Source of the DNA: Paralichthys olivaceus
Taxonomy: Eukaryota > Chordata > Actinopteri > Pleuronectiformes > Paralichthyidae
Reading direction: 5' to 3'
Assembly: GCF_024713975.1 (NCBI RefSeq)
Contig: NC_091111.1
Span: 20,228,501 to 20,292,500 of the forward strand
DNA length: 64,000 bases
Part shown: positions 54,810 to 64,000 of the stretch, piece by piece
Numbering within the stretch: the first letter of the stretch is position 1
How the letters are laid out: each line of letters begins with the position of its first letter
Program-made: the position numbers and the translations under genes
The notes under the pieces: model-generated
Database searches by the model: none
What the model saw: only the letters and a program-made list of their open reading frames with translations
What the model was told of the DNA's origin: nothing

Positions 54810-55001
54810 GAGATTTATAAAACATAAATGTGACTGTGAGTCTTTACATCATCGCTGCAGGTTCAAACACACTTTTCAGTTTTTATAGAACAAGAAGTGA
54901 AGAAATCTTTGAAATCGTTGAACTAAAGAAGAAACAACATTAAAGCTTCAGATGAGTTCAATGATCAGAACCAGAGAAACTACCGTGAGTTCTTCATCCA
55001 T
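48838..55001 (-). CDS. taf1b: TATA box-binding protein-associated factor RNA polymerase I subunit B (15 coding exons)
   Basis: Subunit of the SL1/TIF-IB selectivity factor that places RNA polymerase I on rDNA promoters in the nucleolus; a TFIIB-related fold. Exons on the minus strand: 55001-54984, 54756-54658, 54028-53941, 53679-53582, 53260-53168, 52665-52572, ~52435-52267, 52182-52083, 51977-51830, 51564-51399, 51316-51279, 51129-51042, 50784-50714, 50178-49950, 49054-48838. All phases agree, giving about 571 aa (human 588). The N-terminal zinc ribbon is C13-x2-C16 ... C31-x2-C34 (WGISDEGRFYC). Cyclin-like core sequences include MICEGFQFIL, PLTLSDLLR, HVPFINAFEELPEEMKL and LPDDLHPW, and the C-terminus has LLQLFSFLLNVKPAYLYEEV. 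The start of exon 7 is uncertain by 3 bases. Exon 2's acceptor follows a TG repeat. A polypyrimidine repeat lies just upstream of the start. Confidence 0.93.
49386..49640. repeat. 27 bp AT minisatellite in taf1b last intron
   Basis: About nine units of TTGTATTTAATAAATATATA followed by ATACATA or ATATATA. Confidence 0.95.
51590..51820. repeat. GAGAGTACT repeat around a LINE tag in taf1b intron 9
   Basis: Imperfect GTACTGTGA/GAGAGTACT repeats flank a plus-strand stretch at 51670-51712 that reads QNAAARVLTRN. That is a motif typical of the C-terminal part of fish LINE reverse transcriptases, so a small LINE remnant lies inside a simple repeat. Confidence 0.5.
52516..52557. repeat. TA microsatellite in taf1b intron 6
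   Basis: (AT)n run with a single TG step. Confidence 0.95.
54761..54810 (-). repeat. CA/TG microsatellite at the taf1b exon 2 acceptor
   Basis: On the transcribed strand a (TG)n run with two CG steps ends GCGTGCAG directly at exon 2 (54756). Confidence 0.95.
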
Positions 55002-55077
55002 GTTCACGACCAACGATCAACGACCCGTTCAAACTTTACGACTGGAACCAGCTGATCGTTCGCATGTCACACGTGTC

Positions 55078-55319
55078 TGCTCCTCCTCCTCTTCCTCCTT
55101 CTTCTTCTTCTCCTCCTGCTCCTCCTTCTTCTTCTTCTTCTTCTGCTCCTCCTCCTCCTTCTTCTTCTCCTCCTCCTCCTTCTTCTTCTTCTTCTGCTCC
55201 TCCTCCTTCTTCTTCTTCTCCTCCTCCTCCTTCTTCTTCTTCTTCTCCTCCTGCTCCTCCTTCTTCTCCTTCTTCTTCTTCTTCTTCTTCTTCTTCTTCT
55301 TCTTCTTCTTCTTCTTCTC
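55078..55319. repeat. Polypyrimidine TCC/TTC repeat upstream of taf1b
   Basis: About 240 bp of almost pure pyrimidine on the + strand, mixing CTCCTC and CTTCTT triplets and ending in a clean (TTC)n. It starts about 80 bp upstream of the taf1b ATG. Confidence 0.97.
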
Positions 55320-55402
55320 ATCCGTGATTTCCGGTGGACTGAACGGTCAGTGGCGCTCTGCTGCCACTCACAGTCTGAGAGATGAACTACAACTAAATGT
55401 GT

Positions 55403-55525
55403 CTGAAGGGGGTAGAGCGGAGGGTCGGTAGTTCGATCCCCAGTGTCCTCGGGCCAGAGGCTGAACCCTGAACGGCCTCATAGAACAAAAGTGCTGCTAA
55501 TAGATGAACTGTGTGAATGTGTTTG
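55403..55525 (+). mobile_element. Degenerate tRNA-derived SINE-like fragment
   Basis: GGTAGAGCGG, then GGTCGGTAGTTCGATCCCC (B-box-like), then CCTCGGGCCAGAGGCTGAACC and a GTGTGAATGTG tail. The order and wording match common fish tRNA-derived SINEs, with internal deletions. Confidence 0.55.
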
Positions 55526-56932
55526 TAAAAACAACATAATAATATAACAACAATAATATTATATATATATTCAATTATAATTTATCATAATTTATAATTG
55601 TTACTTTTCTCTTTGGTGTTTGAACGTGTTTGTTTCCCGTCACGTGTGACGTCACTTGTTATAAATAACCCGCCAGATGTCTCTGTGTTATTCTTACGTA
55701 AGATGACGTGTTTCTCCTCTGGTGACGTCACTTTTCAGCCCCTCCCCATTAAAACCCCTCTGTTTTTAAAGGTTTGAATTTTTTCAGATGAATTCAACAG
55801 TTTGTAAAGTTTGACACAATACACACATTATGCAAAGACAGATTTTCAAAGTAAAGCTCTAAACTGCTATTCTCCAGTAATATCAACGGTGTGCTTACAC
55901 AATTAGAACAATAACAGCAATTTTAATCTAATAACATTTAGAGGAACAATTCTGAGATAATCCTTCACACATGTCCATGTTCTCTTTATTTTGCACTCGG
56001 GGAGACTTTGACTCAACATTTAACCCTAACCCATTTTTTATCATTTATTATTGTTTTGTTAAGCCAAAAAAATGTTTGTTTTGTTTTTTTATGTTGTCAT
56101 TAATTGATAATTGTTTTACTTGTTTTTTTTAAGACTGAATATCATTTGACCTATTTGGTTAAAATTATGATTTCATTGTATTAGTATTGAAGTTTACTTA
56201 CTCTAAACTACTGCGTCGTCTGTGACATGTACTGTAGAGCGACCATCAAATTCACAACAGTATAGTCAAGAGGCTAAGCAGGGGAAGAACTTTACCTGCG
56301 CTGGCTGTTCAATATGACTTCAGTCCAACAGACAGTGGAAAGTTCCCATTGTCCAATAAACATGGAGTCAGTGCATCTGCTTGATATCATGTGGTCAGCA
56401 AAGTAGGACTCCCCCCCCCCCCCTCTCCTTCCTTCATTCACCGGTGAACAGCTGATTTTACCTGCTGACGTACCACCACGTGACTCAGATCCCCGTATGT
56501 GACCATAGCAACAAACATGACAAACAATACTAGCTTTATGTTCATGTCATTCTGACGTCATTATATAATCATCTGTAATGGATGTAGGGATGAATCATTT
56601 ACTCTCTTCTACTGATTTACTCGTTGCATTTTAAAAGTATAATTTAAAAAATATTTAATTAATTTAAGTGTATTATTTTGTTCTTTGGACGTCAGGCTTT
56701 TATTTTGAAGGCGCTTGTATCTACTTCCGTCCCGCATGTGCTGCCTGTTGCGGGTTGACTTGCAGGTTTCCGTCTTCCTGGTGTTCGGAGCGGAAACGTT
56801 TTGTTTTTCATCTCAGTTCATTCTTGACTTGTATCAGCGGACGTGTTTGAACACTTTCGTCCAAACCATCGTGAACGTGTTGCCTGTGATGTTGGAGCTT
56901 TTATTTTGAAGGAAGCAGCGGGGCCGGTAAAC
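55526..56932. other. Intergenic region between divergent taf1b and adam17
   Basis: AT-rich DNA with a bZIP-site cluster (55641-55730), a C-run near 56410-56423 and the presumed adam17 promoter and 5' UTR in the last ~250 bp. No other gene seen. Confidence 0.6.
55641..55730. promoter_or_regulatory. Cluster of palindromic bZIP sites
   Basis: CACGTG (55641-55646) abuts TGACGTCA (55647-55654). TTACGTAA lies at 55694-55701 and a second TGACGTCA at 55723-55730. About 0.65 kb upstream of taf1b and 1.2 kb upstream of adam17, which are divergent. Confidence 0.4.
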
Positions 56933-57209
56933 ATGAGACCGGACATCGCAGTTTTTACGATCCTCGCGGTTCTCACGGTTTTTTCCGAAGCGGCTCGATC
57001 CGCAGACACCGAGCAACAGGAAGAAGGTGAGTCCGAACTTCCGCTTTCATCCGGAAACTTCAGTTTATATATTGAAAACACGGAGTTTGACTCCAGGTCA
57101 TCGAGAGCGACTGTAAAATCATCCTGTCAGAAATCGTTACAGTAGCTTCTAAATAAACTTAACGTAATAAGTCAACATGTGACTATAAACTATAATCGTG
57201 TGAACTCTC

Positions 57210-57265
<56 letters not shown>

Positions 57266-60200
57266 CACACACACAATATATATTATGATTTACTAAAGAA
57301 CATTTCCACCTGTAAAGTTTTCAATCCAGACGTTATCAGTGGCTGAATTCAATCTAAGTATGAACCGGATCGTCTGATTGGTTCCTGAGTGCCGGTGGTG
57401 ATGTCGCCATGTGTTTCCTCCGCAGAGTCTCTCAGGTCGATGCTGGACGACTTCGACGTGCTGCCTCTCTCTAGCCTGCAGACGCACTCTGTCCGCCGCC
57501 GAGATGTCCAAACTCAGAGTCACGTGGAGAAAACGCTCAGCTTCTACGCCCTGAAGAGGTCCTCGTCTCACTCAGAGCAACGGCAGGTTTCACCAGGATG
57601 ATGCTGACTCAGCCTGTGTGTGTGTGTGTGTGTGTGTGCGCAGGACGTTCAGACTGTACCTGAGGACGAACGACGAGCTATTCACTGATGATTTCAGAGT
57701 CGTGGTTGTGGACGAGGACGGAGAGCAGAGTTACCAGATCAACAGACACAACTTCTTCACTGGACATGTCATCGGTACGTCTGAGGCGCTCACACACCGC
57801 TAATGATGAACGGCTCACTATTGTGTGTGTGTGTGTGTGTGGAAATAAAAGTGTGAGGCTTGTGTTTCCAGGAGAAGAGAATTCTCGAGTTCAGGCTCAT
57901 ATTGACGACCACGAGTTCTCCGCTCACATCCTGACTGATGAGACAGAATTCAACATCGAGGTACGACACAGACGCCGACCACCCGACAGCGAAAAACAAA
58001 AGCTCCTACATGTTCTCTCTCTCTTCTTTGTCCAGCCTCTGTGGAGGTTCACGTCAGCGCCCCCTGATGGTCGCCTGCTGATCTACCGCTCAGAGGACAT
58101 CAGAAACCTGAGCCGCCTGCAGCATCCTTCAGTCTGCGGCTACGTGACCTCCGACCCCAGCCACCTCCTCCCTGACAGCGTTCAAACAGTCATGTTGACG
58201 GAGCGCGAGGAAGACGGTCCGCACATCTGTTTGCCTCCATTTGTTTTACAATGAGATTTGTTTAAAAGATTTTCTTTGTCTGGACTTTTTTCACTGAAGG
58301 TTTGAGGTTCGATTTTTCGTAACCAGCTGCTGCTTGTCACATAAACAGCCGATTTTAATGCCCCGCCATTTTTAACGATTGATTTAAAACAGATTTTAAG
58401 CTCCAGGGAGTGTCTGTAACTAACATTTTATTAGCGTGTTACTAACATGTTTTTTCTCCTCACCTGCTCAGAATCCGTGTTCAGAGGGAAACGTCAGGTC
58501 CACGACCACAAGAGAAACACGTGTCCTCTGCTGCTGGTGGCAGACCATCGCTTCTTCAAACACATGGGCCGAGAGGAGGAGAGCACCACGCTCAACTACC
58601 TGGTCAGACCTGACACATGGACACACCTCTACACATGGACACACCTCTACACATGGACACACCTCTACACATGGACACACCTCTACACATGTGATTCAAT
58701 GAATGCTGATAGTCACCTGACTCTTTTTTCAGATCGAGCTGATCGATCGCGTGGACGACATCTACAGAAACACATCGTGGGACGATGAGTTCATTGGTTA
58801 CGGGGTTCAGATCCAGCAGGTGAGAAACATGACGGAACACTGTGATTGGCTTGTTGTATATTTGGGTGGAGTCAGGTGACATCAGAGCAAGAAACACGTT
58901 TCACACTCGTGTTTCCTGTCAGATCATCATCAAGAAGATTCCGACCTCTGTGGATCCAGGAAAAAGTCACTTCAACATGAGAGGAAGTCCAGAGAAGGGC
59001 AGAGACGTGTGGGACGTCAAGAAACTGCTGGAGGTATAACGCTGCCTCGACTACAGCGTCACGCCAACACGCTGCGAGTTGTATGTTGAATCCTGCCTTC
59101 TCTCCGTGGCTTTGTCCTCTTGCAGCAGTTCAGTGTGGACATCGCAGAGAAGGCCTCCAACGTGTGCCTGGCGCACCTCTTCACCTACCAGGACTTCGAT
59201 GAAGGAACGCTGGGTCTCGCCTACGTCGCCCCGTCCAAACCCGATATCCCCGGAGGCCTCTGCTCCAAAGGTAGAGTCCTGTTGCTGATGTCACCTGGGC
59301 ATGAGTGAAAGCTCAGTGGTCACATGTTGTTGTTTCCTTAGCGTGTCCTTCATCGACAAACCAACAGAAAGCGATTTACCTCAACACGGGTCTGACCAGC
59401 ACTATGAACTATGGGAAGACCATCTTGACGAAGGTGGGTGGTTTTTCTGAACAGGTGTTTGACCACCGTCCTGCTGCCGTCATAGGAAATGAAAACAGTT
59501 TGGTCTCTGCAGGAAGCGGACCTGGTGACGACCCATGAGCTCGGCCACAACTTCGGAGCTGAGCACGACCCCGACAACATCCCGCACTGCGCCCCCCGAG
59601 AGGACGAGGGAGGGAAATACGTCATGTACCCGATCGCTGTGAGCGGAGACCACGTCAACAACAAGGTGCTGCTTCCTGTTCTTCACTCAGATCAGCTGAA
59701 CCTGAAGGACGACGTTTGTGAATTCTCTCTCGTGTCTCCAGGTTTTCTCAAACTGCAGCAAACGCTCCATCGTGAAGCGTCTGAGGTCGAAGGCGTTGAC
59801 GTGCTTTAGGAAGAGAAACATTAACGTGTGTGGGAACTCTCGGGTGGAGCAGGGGGAGGAGTGTGATCCTGGACTTCTGAACATCAACTCAGATCGCTGC
59901 TGCACGGCCGACTGCCGCCTCAAACCTGGAGCTCAGTGCAGGTCAGACCAGCTGGGGGCGGGGCTACAAGTCAGATTAAAGGTGCAATCTGTAAAGTTCC
60001 ACATTATATTTTCACACCTGCAGAAATCTGCAGTTTGAATCAAGAACGTTTCATTTGGTGAAACGTGGGTGTCGTCATCTCCCCCTTGTGTCAAGAGTCA
60101 AAAGTGTTTTTGATGTTACAATTTTTCGCGACTGTTTAAGTCTCGATTGTTTTTAACTCTTGATTTGAAGGATTTTAGTCGTCGGACTTGAACTAGAACA

Positions 60201-62860
60201 AAAGATTCAATTTGTATTGATGAACCAGATGAACCACTTTGACCACACACTGACACAGGCATAACATCTGGATCGCCCCCTGGTGTCTGGCTACAGTCAT
60301 AAACCTTCCTCCTCCATGTCAGCAGATGGGACATGGACCAAACTAAAACTCATAAAGCAGATGTTTGTAAAGACATTTCTGTCGTTTCAGGCATTAATGT
60401 TTTCAGGTTGTCCGTCCGTCCTCACGGCTCAACAAACTGTTTTGTGTTTAGTGACAGGAACAGTGCGTGCTGTAAAGACTGCAGTTTCGAGTCCGAAGGT
60501 GAAGTCTGTCAGGAGCCCATCGACGCCACCTGCAAAGGACACTCCAATTGCACAGGTCAGCACACAGGTCGAAGGTCATGCATCAGCTGTCCTCGTCCCG
60601 ACGCCTCACGTCTGCTGTGTTATTTGTCAACAGGAAACAGCAGCGAGTGTCCGCCCCCAGAAAATGCTCCGGATAAAACCGTGTGTCTGGACAACGGCGA
60701 GTGTCTGAACGGAGAGTGCGTTCCATTCTGTCAGGCCGTGCTGAAGCTGCAGCCCTGCGCCTGCAACGGTACCCGTCAGTCCGTCTGTTTCAGCTGACAT
60801 GAAATCATGATCTCTCTAAGGAGCTAATTAGCCTCATTTAGCTTCAGGTTATGGATCTGCAGGAGCAGCTGTTTTCAGAGGAACATCTGGAAACAGCCTC
60901 TGACCAAAAACAAACTTGACTCTAAGTTTCCCCGAGGAGGAGGAAACACTGGACTGAGATAAAAACCATTGAATTCATCACGTCCAGTTAGAAGTTTTAT
61001 CTGAGCTCTGCTGCTGTAACTTCATATTTGAAACCGACGTGACCTAAAACTAGCAAAACGATTTCTGCTTATTTGAAGAGCAGATTTTCTCTCAAGTTGA
61101 CGAGGACTAAATATTTAATGAGTCTGTTTCTCCGCAGAAACCAACTCGTCCTGCAAAGTCTGCTGTCGGAGCAGCGGTGGCCTCTGCGCCCCCCACCAGG
61201 ACGAGATGGGTAACTTCCTGTTCCTGCGTAAAGGGAAACCCTGCACCGTGGGCTTCTGTGATGGAGCGGTGAGACGACACTTCTGTAAAGTAGCTGTGAC
61301 GTTAAAGGCTGCAAGTCTAATTCAACACGTGCGCGATGTTTAAACACGTGCACTGTCTGTGCAGGGGAAGTGCATGAAGCAGGTGCAGGATGTGATCGAG
61401 CGTCTGTGGGATTTCATCGATAAACTCGACATCAACACATTCGGGAAGTTTCTGGCTGATAACATCGTGGGTTCAGTGGTGGCGTTCTCTCTGCTCTTCT
61501 GGGTCCCGTTCAGCATCCTGGTTCACTGCGTGGTGAGGGGCTGTCATACTTCATGTGTTAGCACATATGTTCTAGGTGTTAGCACATATGTTCTATGTGT
61601 TAGCACATATGTTCTAGTTGTTAGCACATATGTTCTAGGTGTTAGCACATATGTTCTAGGTGTTAGCATATATGTTCTATGTGTTAGCACATATGTTCTA
61701 TGTGTTAGCACATATGTTCTAGGTGTTAGCATATATGTTCTAGGTGTTAGCACATATGTTCTATGTGTTAGCACATATGTTCTATGTGTTAGCACATATG
61801 TTCTAGGTGTTAGCACATATGTTCTAGGTGTTAGCTTATATGTTCTAGGTGTCAGCATATATGTTCTATGTGTTAGCACATATGTTCTATGTGTTAGCAC
61901 ATATGTTCTAGGTGTTAGCACATATGTTCTATGTGTTAGCACATATGTTCTAGGTGTTAGCACATATGTTCTAGGTGTTAGCATATATGTTCTAGGTGTT
62001 AGCACATATGTTCTAGGTGTTAGCACATATGTTCTATGTGTTAGCACATATGTTCTAGGTGTTAGCACATATGTTCTAGGTGTTAGCATATATGTTCTAG
62101 GTGTTAGCACATATGTTCTATGTGTTAGCATATATGTTCTATGTGTTAGCACATATGTTCTAGGTGTTAGCACATATGTTCTAGGTGTTAGCATATATGT
62201 TCTATGTGTTAGCATATATGTTCTAGGTGTTAGCATATATGTTCTAGGTGTTAGCACATATGTTCTATGTGTTAGCACATATGTTCTATGTGTTAGCATA
62301 TATGTATGTTACATCCGTGTCACTCTTCATGTTTCCAGGACAAGAACAACAATCAACAATACGAGCGCAGCACCAAGTCTCTGTTCTTCCCGAGCGTGAG
62401 TATCTTTGCTTATTGTCTGATCGGACGTTTGATGACATCACGGTACAACAGTGGGCGGGGCTCAGATTTGCTCCTTTAACCACCTGACTCTGAAGGTTTG
62501 TTTACCCAGAATGCCGAGCTCCTGAGCAGCCTGGAGTCCGCATCTGTTCGGATCTTCAAACCTCCGACCTTCCCCAGCGCCGCCCTTCGTTTCCAACCGT
62601 GCAGCCCCCAGCAGACCAGCACCCCCCCGGGCTCCGACCACACCCCCCCTCATCTGGACAGTCCCCGCATGGCGACCATCCAGGAGGACCCCAGCTGCGA
62701 CTCCCACCTGGACCAGGACGCCCTGGAGGCGTTCGGGCGCTCGGCGCGGCGCTCGTTCGAGGACCTGACAGAGAAGAGCGAGATGAGTCGCAGTGCGAAG
62801 ATGCTGCTGTTCAGACTGCAGAGACAACATCAGATCGACACCAAGGAGACGCAGTGCTGA
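56933..62860 (+). CDS. adam17: ADAM17 / TACE metalloprotease-disintegrin (18 coding exons)
   Basis: Type I membrane zinc protease that sheds TNF, EGFR ligands and other ectodomains. Exons: 56933-57026, 57426-57558, 57644-57774, 57872-57960, 58036-58216, 58472-58602, 58733-58819, 58923-59033, 59126-59270, 59342-59433, 59513-59665, 59742-59941, 60452-60555, 60634-60768, 61138-61268, 61365-61532, 62339-62395, 62510-62860. They join in phase to 830 aa (human 824). In order: a hydrophobic signal peptide (~1-22), a prodomain with Cys-switch PSVCGY (C183), furin site RGKR (214-217), and catalytic [12 protein letters not shown] (H406, E407, H410, H416). A Cys-rich disintegrin/membrane-proximal region and the juxtamembrane helix [12 protein letters not shown] follow, then one TM helix (~673-693) and a tail ending KETQC (human KETEC). 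All key residues are intact. Exon 2 uses a weak donor (AG|GTCCTC). Intron 16 is a 21 bp minisatellite. It is divergent from taf1b, as in human. Confidence 0.95.
57211..57276. repeat. CT/TA/CA compound microsatellite in adam17 intron 1
   Basis: (CT)n followed by (AT)n and (AC)n. Confidence 0.95.
57616..57643 (+). repeat. TG microsatellite at the adam17 exon 3 acceptor
   Basis: (TG)n ending GTGCGCAG directly at exon 3 (57644), in an intron of only 85 bp. Confidence 0.95.
58613..58690. repeat. 18 bp tandem repeat in adam17 intron 6
   Basis: About four copies of ACACATGGACACACCTCT, occupying much of a 130 bp intron. Confidence 0.95.
60240..60400 (+). repeat. Dispersed repeat in adam17 intron 12
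   Basis: Plus-strand relative of the minus-strand segment at 37915-38110; shared blocks are listed there. Edges approximate. Confidence 0.7.
61545..62312 (+). repeat. 21 bp minisatellite filling adam17 intron 16
   Basis: About 36 units of GTGTTAGCACATATGTTCTA followed by G or T. Common variants are AGCATATATG and one AGCTTATATG. It fills nearly the whole 806 bp intron between the transmembrane exon and the first tail exon. The 21 bp period keeps the upstream reading frame open as VSTYVLG heptads. Confidence 0.97.
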
Positions 62861-64000
62861 ACTTCCTGTCCCACGTCTCACAGCTTTGTGTCTCACAGCT
62901 TTGTGTCTCACATCTGATCACAGGTTTGATGTAAGAGCTTATTTTAAACGTCTTAACTAAGAAAAAACCTCCGTTTTCAAATCGATGCCTCGTCGTCTCT
63001 CGGCTGGAATGTCCACCTCAGGATCGTCTTCTTATCACAACGTAAACTTTGACTGTGTCTCAGAGACAAAGCTTCAGCTACATGTGACTCAGCGACACTT
63101 TGAGTTGTTCAGTGATGACGTCAAACGTCCCTGGTTCTCTCAGAACGACCTGCAAAAACTTCTCAGCGCCAAATTTAGATGTTGCACTAAATCTCAGGTA
63201 TCGGTTCAGCTGACGTCCGAAAATTCCTGTAAAAAGGAAACTGATCTTTAAAATACCAAATATTAAACCTTCACGTATTAAAAGTTATTTCTAACAGATT
63301 TGGTGACTTCATCTTCTCAACGTGATTATTCTGCTGCTTGTCGTCGTCTCAGCGTTAAAGTTCAAGTGGAAAATGTTGGACGAGTGAAGACGTTTGTTAC
63401 TGATTCATTATCGAAAACGTTGATAAAATATTCAGGAGTGGAACTGATTGTGAAAATCCTCAGTTTCAGCTCTGAGAGGTCAAAGTGCATCAGTGACTGA
63501 TTTCAGTGTTTTTAACGTGGCTGAAACAGGTTCATCAGTAAATCACCTGTTTTGAGTTTATGTGAAAAAAGAAACTTGGACCACGTTTCGTTACATTTGT
63601 TTGAATCTTAAATATTTTGTGTTTGACTCATTTGTGTTGTTGTCACGTCTCTTGTTAAACTGATTTTTTTCTTGTTTCCGTTTTGAGCGTCTCTCTGGGA
63701 GTTGAACGCCGACAGTGTTAGTGCCTTGCTCAACCTACTCTACTACACAAGACTCGAGGTAAATGGATAGAGATATAGATATAGAATTAACTCAGACGGT
63801 GGATCATTGATTCATCAGCAGTTATTTTTCTCATCACTAAACTTTTTTTCATCATAATGAATAAAAAGTTTGTAAAATATTTAATAGATAATAATAAAGG
63901 GACATTAAAGAAGTTACCTCTGTCAATGTGGTGGGTAATTTCTTATTTATAGACTATTGAGCTTTTCTAGATTAAATGATTAAACAATAATAAAAACATT
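62861..64000 (+). other. adam17: Probable adam17 3' UTR and downstream sequence
   Basis: No further exon recognised. AATAAA signals at about 63860-63865, 63893-63898 and 63989-63994 are candidate polyadenylation sites. The short frames here show no recognisable protein. Confidence 0.5.

Noticed and set aside
55064-55431. Ser/Phe/Pro-rich and Arg-rich frames
   Set aside because: Polypyrimidine microsatellite read in several frames.
61544-62299. 251-codon minus-strand frame (MLTHRTYV repeats)
   Set aside because: Antisense reading of the 21 bp intron minisatellite.

Overview
The window is a piece of a vertebrate nuclear genome, almost certainly a ray-finned (probably percomorph) fish. The evidence is compact intron-containing genes with GT-AG splicing, vertebrate orthologues, and very dense mini- and microsatellites. 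Most open frames outside the genes are repeat artefacts. All exon models below were read by hand from conserved protein sequence, splice sites and phase; none is transcript-verified.

Layout, left to right: (1) rrm2 copy 1, + strand, 10 coding exons, 69..3207. (2) lgals8 (tandem-repeat galectin-8), + strand, 9 coding exons, 5158..10306, with a 1.3 kb minisatellite in intron 1. (3) A 20.4 kb array of a ~30 bp AT-rich repeat, 10557..30989, carrying a 519 bp Harbinger-type DNA transposon with a TTA target duplication. (4) rrm2 copy 2, - strand, 31406..34542, a near-perfect inverted copy of copy 1, followed by its repeat-rich 5' leader and NF-Y/E2F promoter. (5) klf11, - strand, coding exons 37499..39788 and a GC-rich first exon/promoter near 43 kb. 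Its first intron is packed with unrelated tandem repeats. (6) A gene-poor, repeat-rich stretch, 43.6-48.5 kb, with a 1.2 kb minisatellite and a decayed LINE. (7) taf1b, - strand, 15 coding exons, 48838..55001. (8) adam17, + strand, 18 coding exons, 56933..62860, then its 3' UTR.

Order and orientation of rrm2 copy 2 - klf11 - taf1b - adam17 match the human 2p25 block (RRM2, KLF11, TAF1B, ADAM17) once the window is flipped. Copy 2 is therefore probably the rrm2 in the ancestral position, and copy 1 the inverted duplicate, with lgals8 and the satellite between them. The genes do not form one pathway: dNTP synthesis (rrm2), glycan recognition (lgals8), transcriptional repression (klf11), Pol I initiation (taf1b) and ectodomain shedding (adam17).

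The most unusual structure is a 28 kb spacer, holding one gene and a 20 kb satellite, bounded by two convergent, coding-identical rrm2 genes. I found no convincing new protein system. The novelty is structural: a segmental inverted duplication, a higher-order satellite, and splice sites built on simple repeats.
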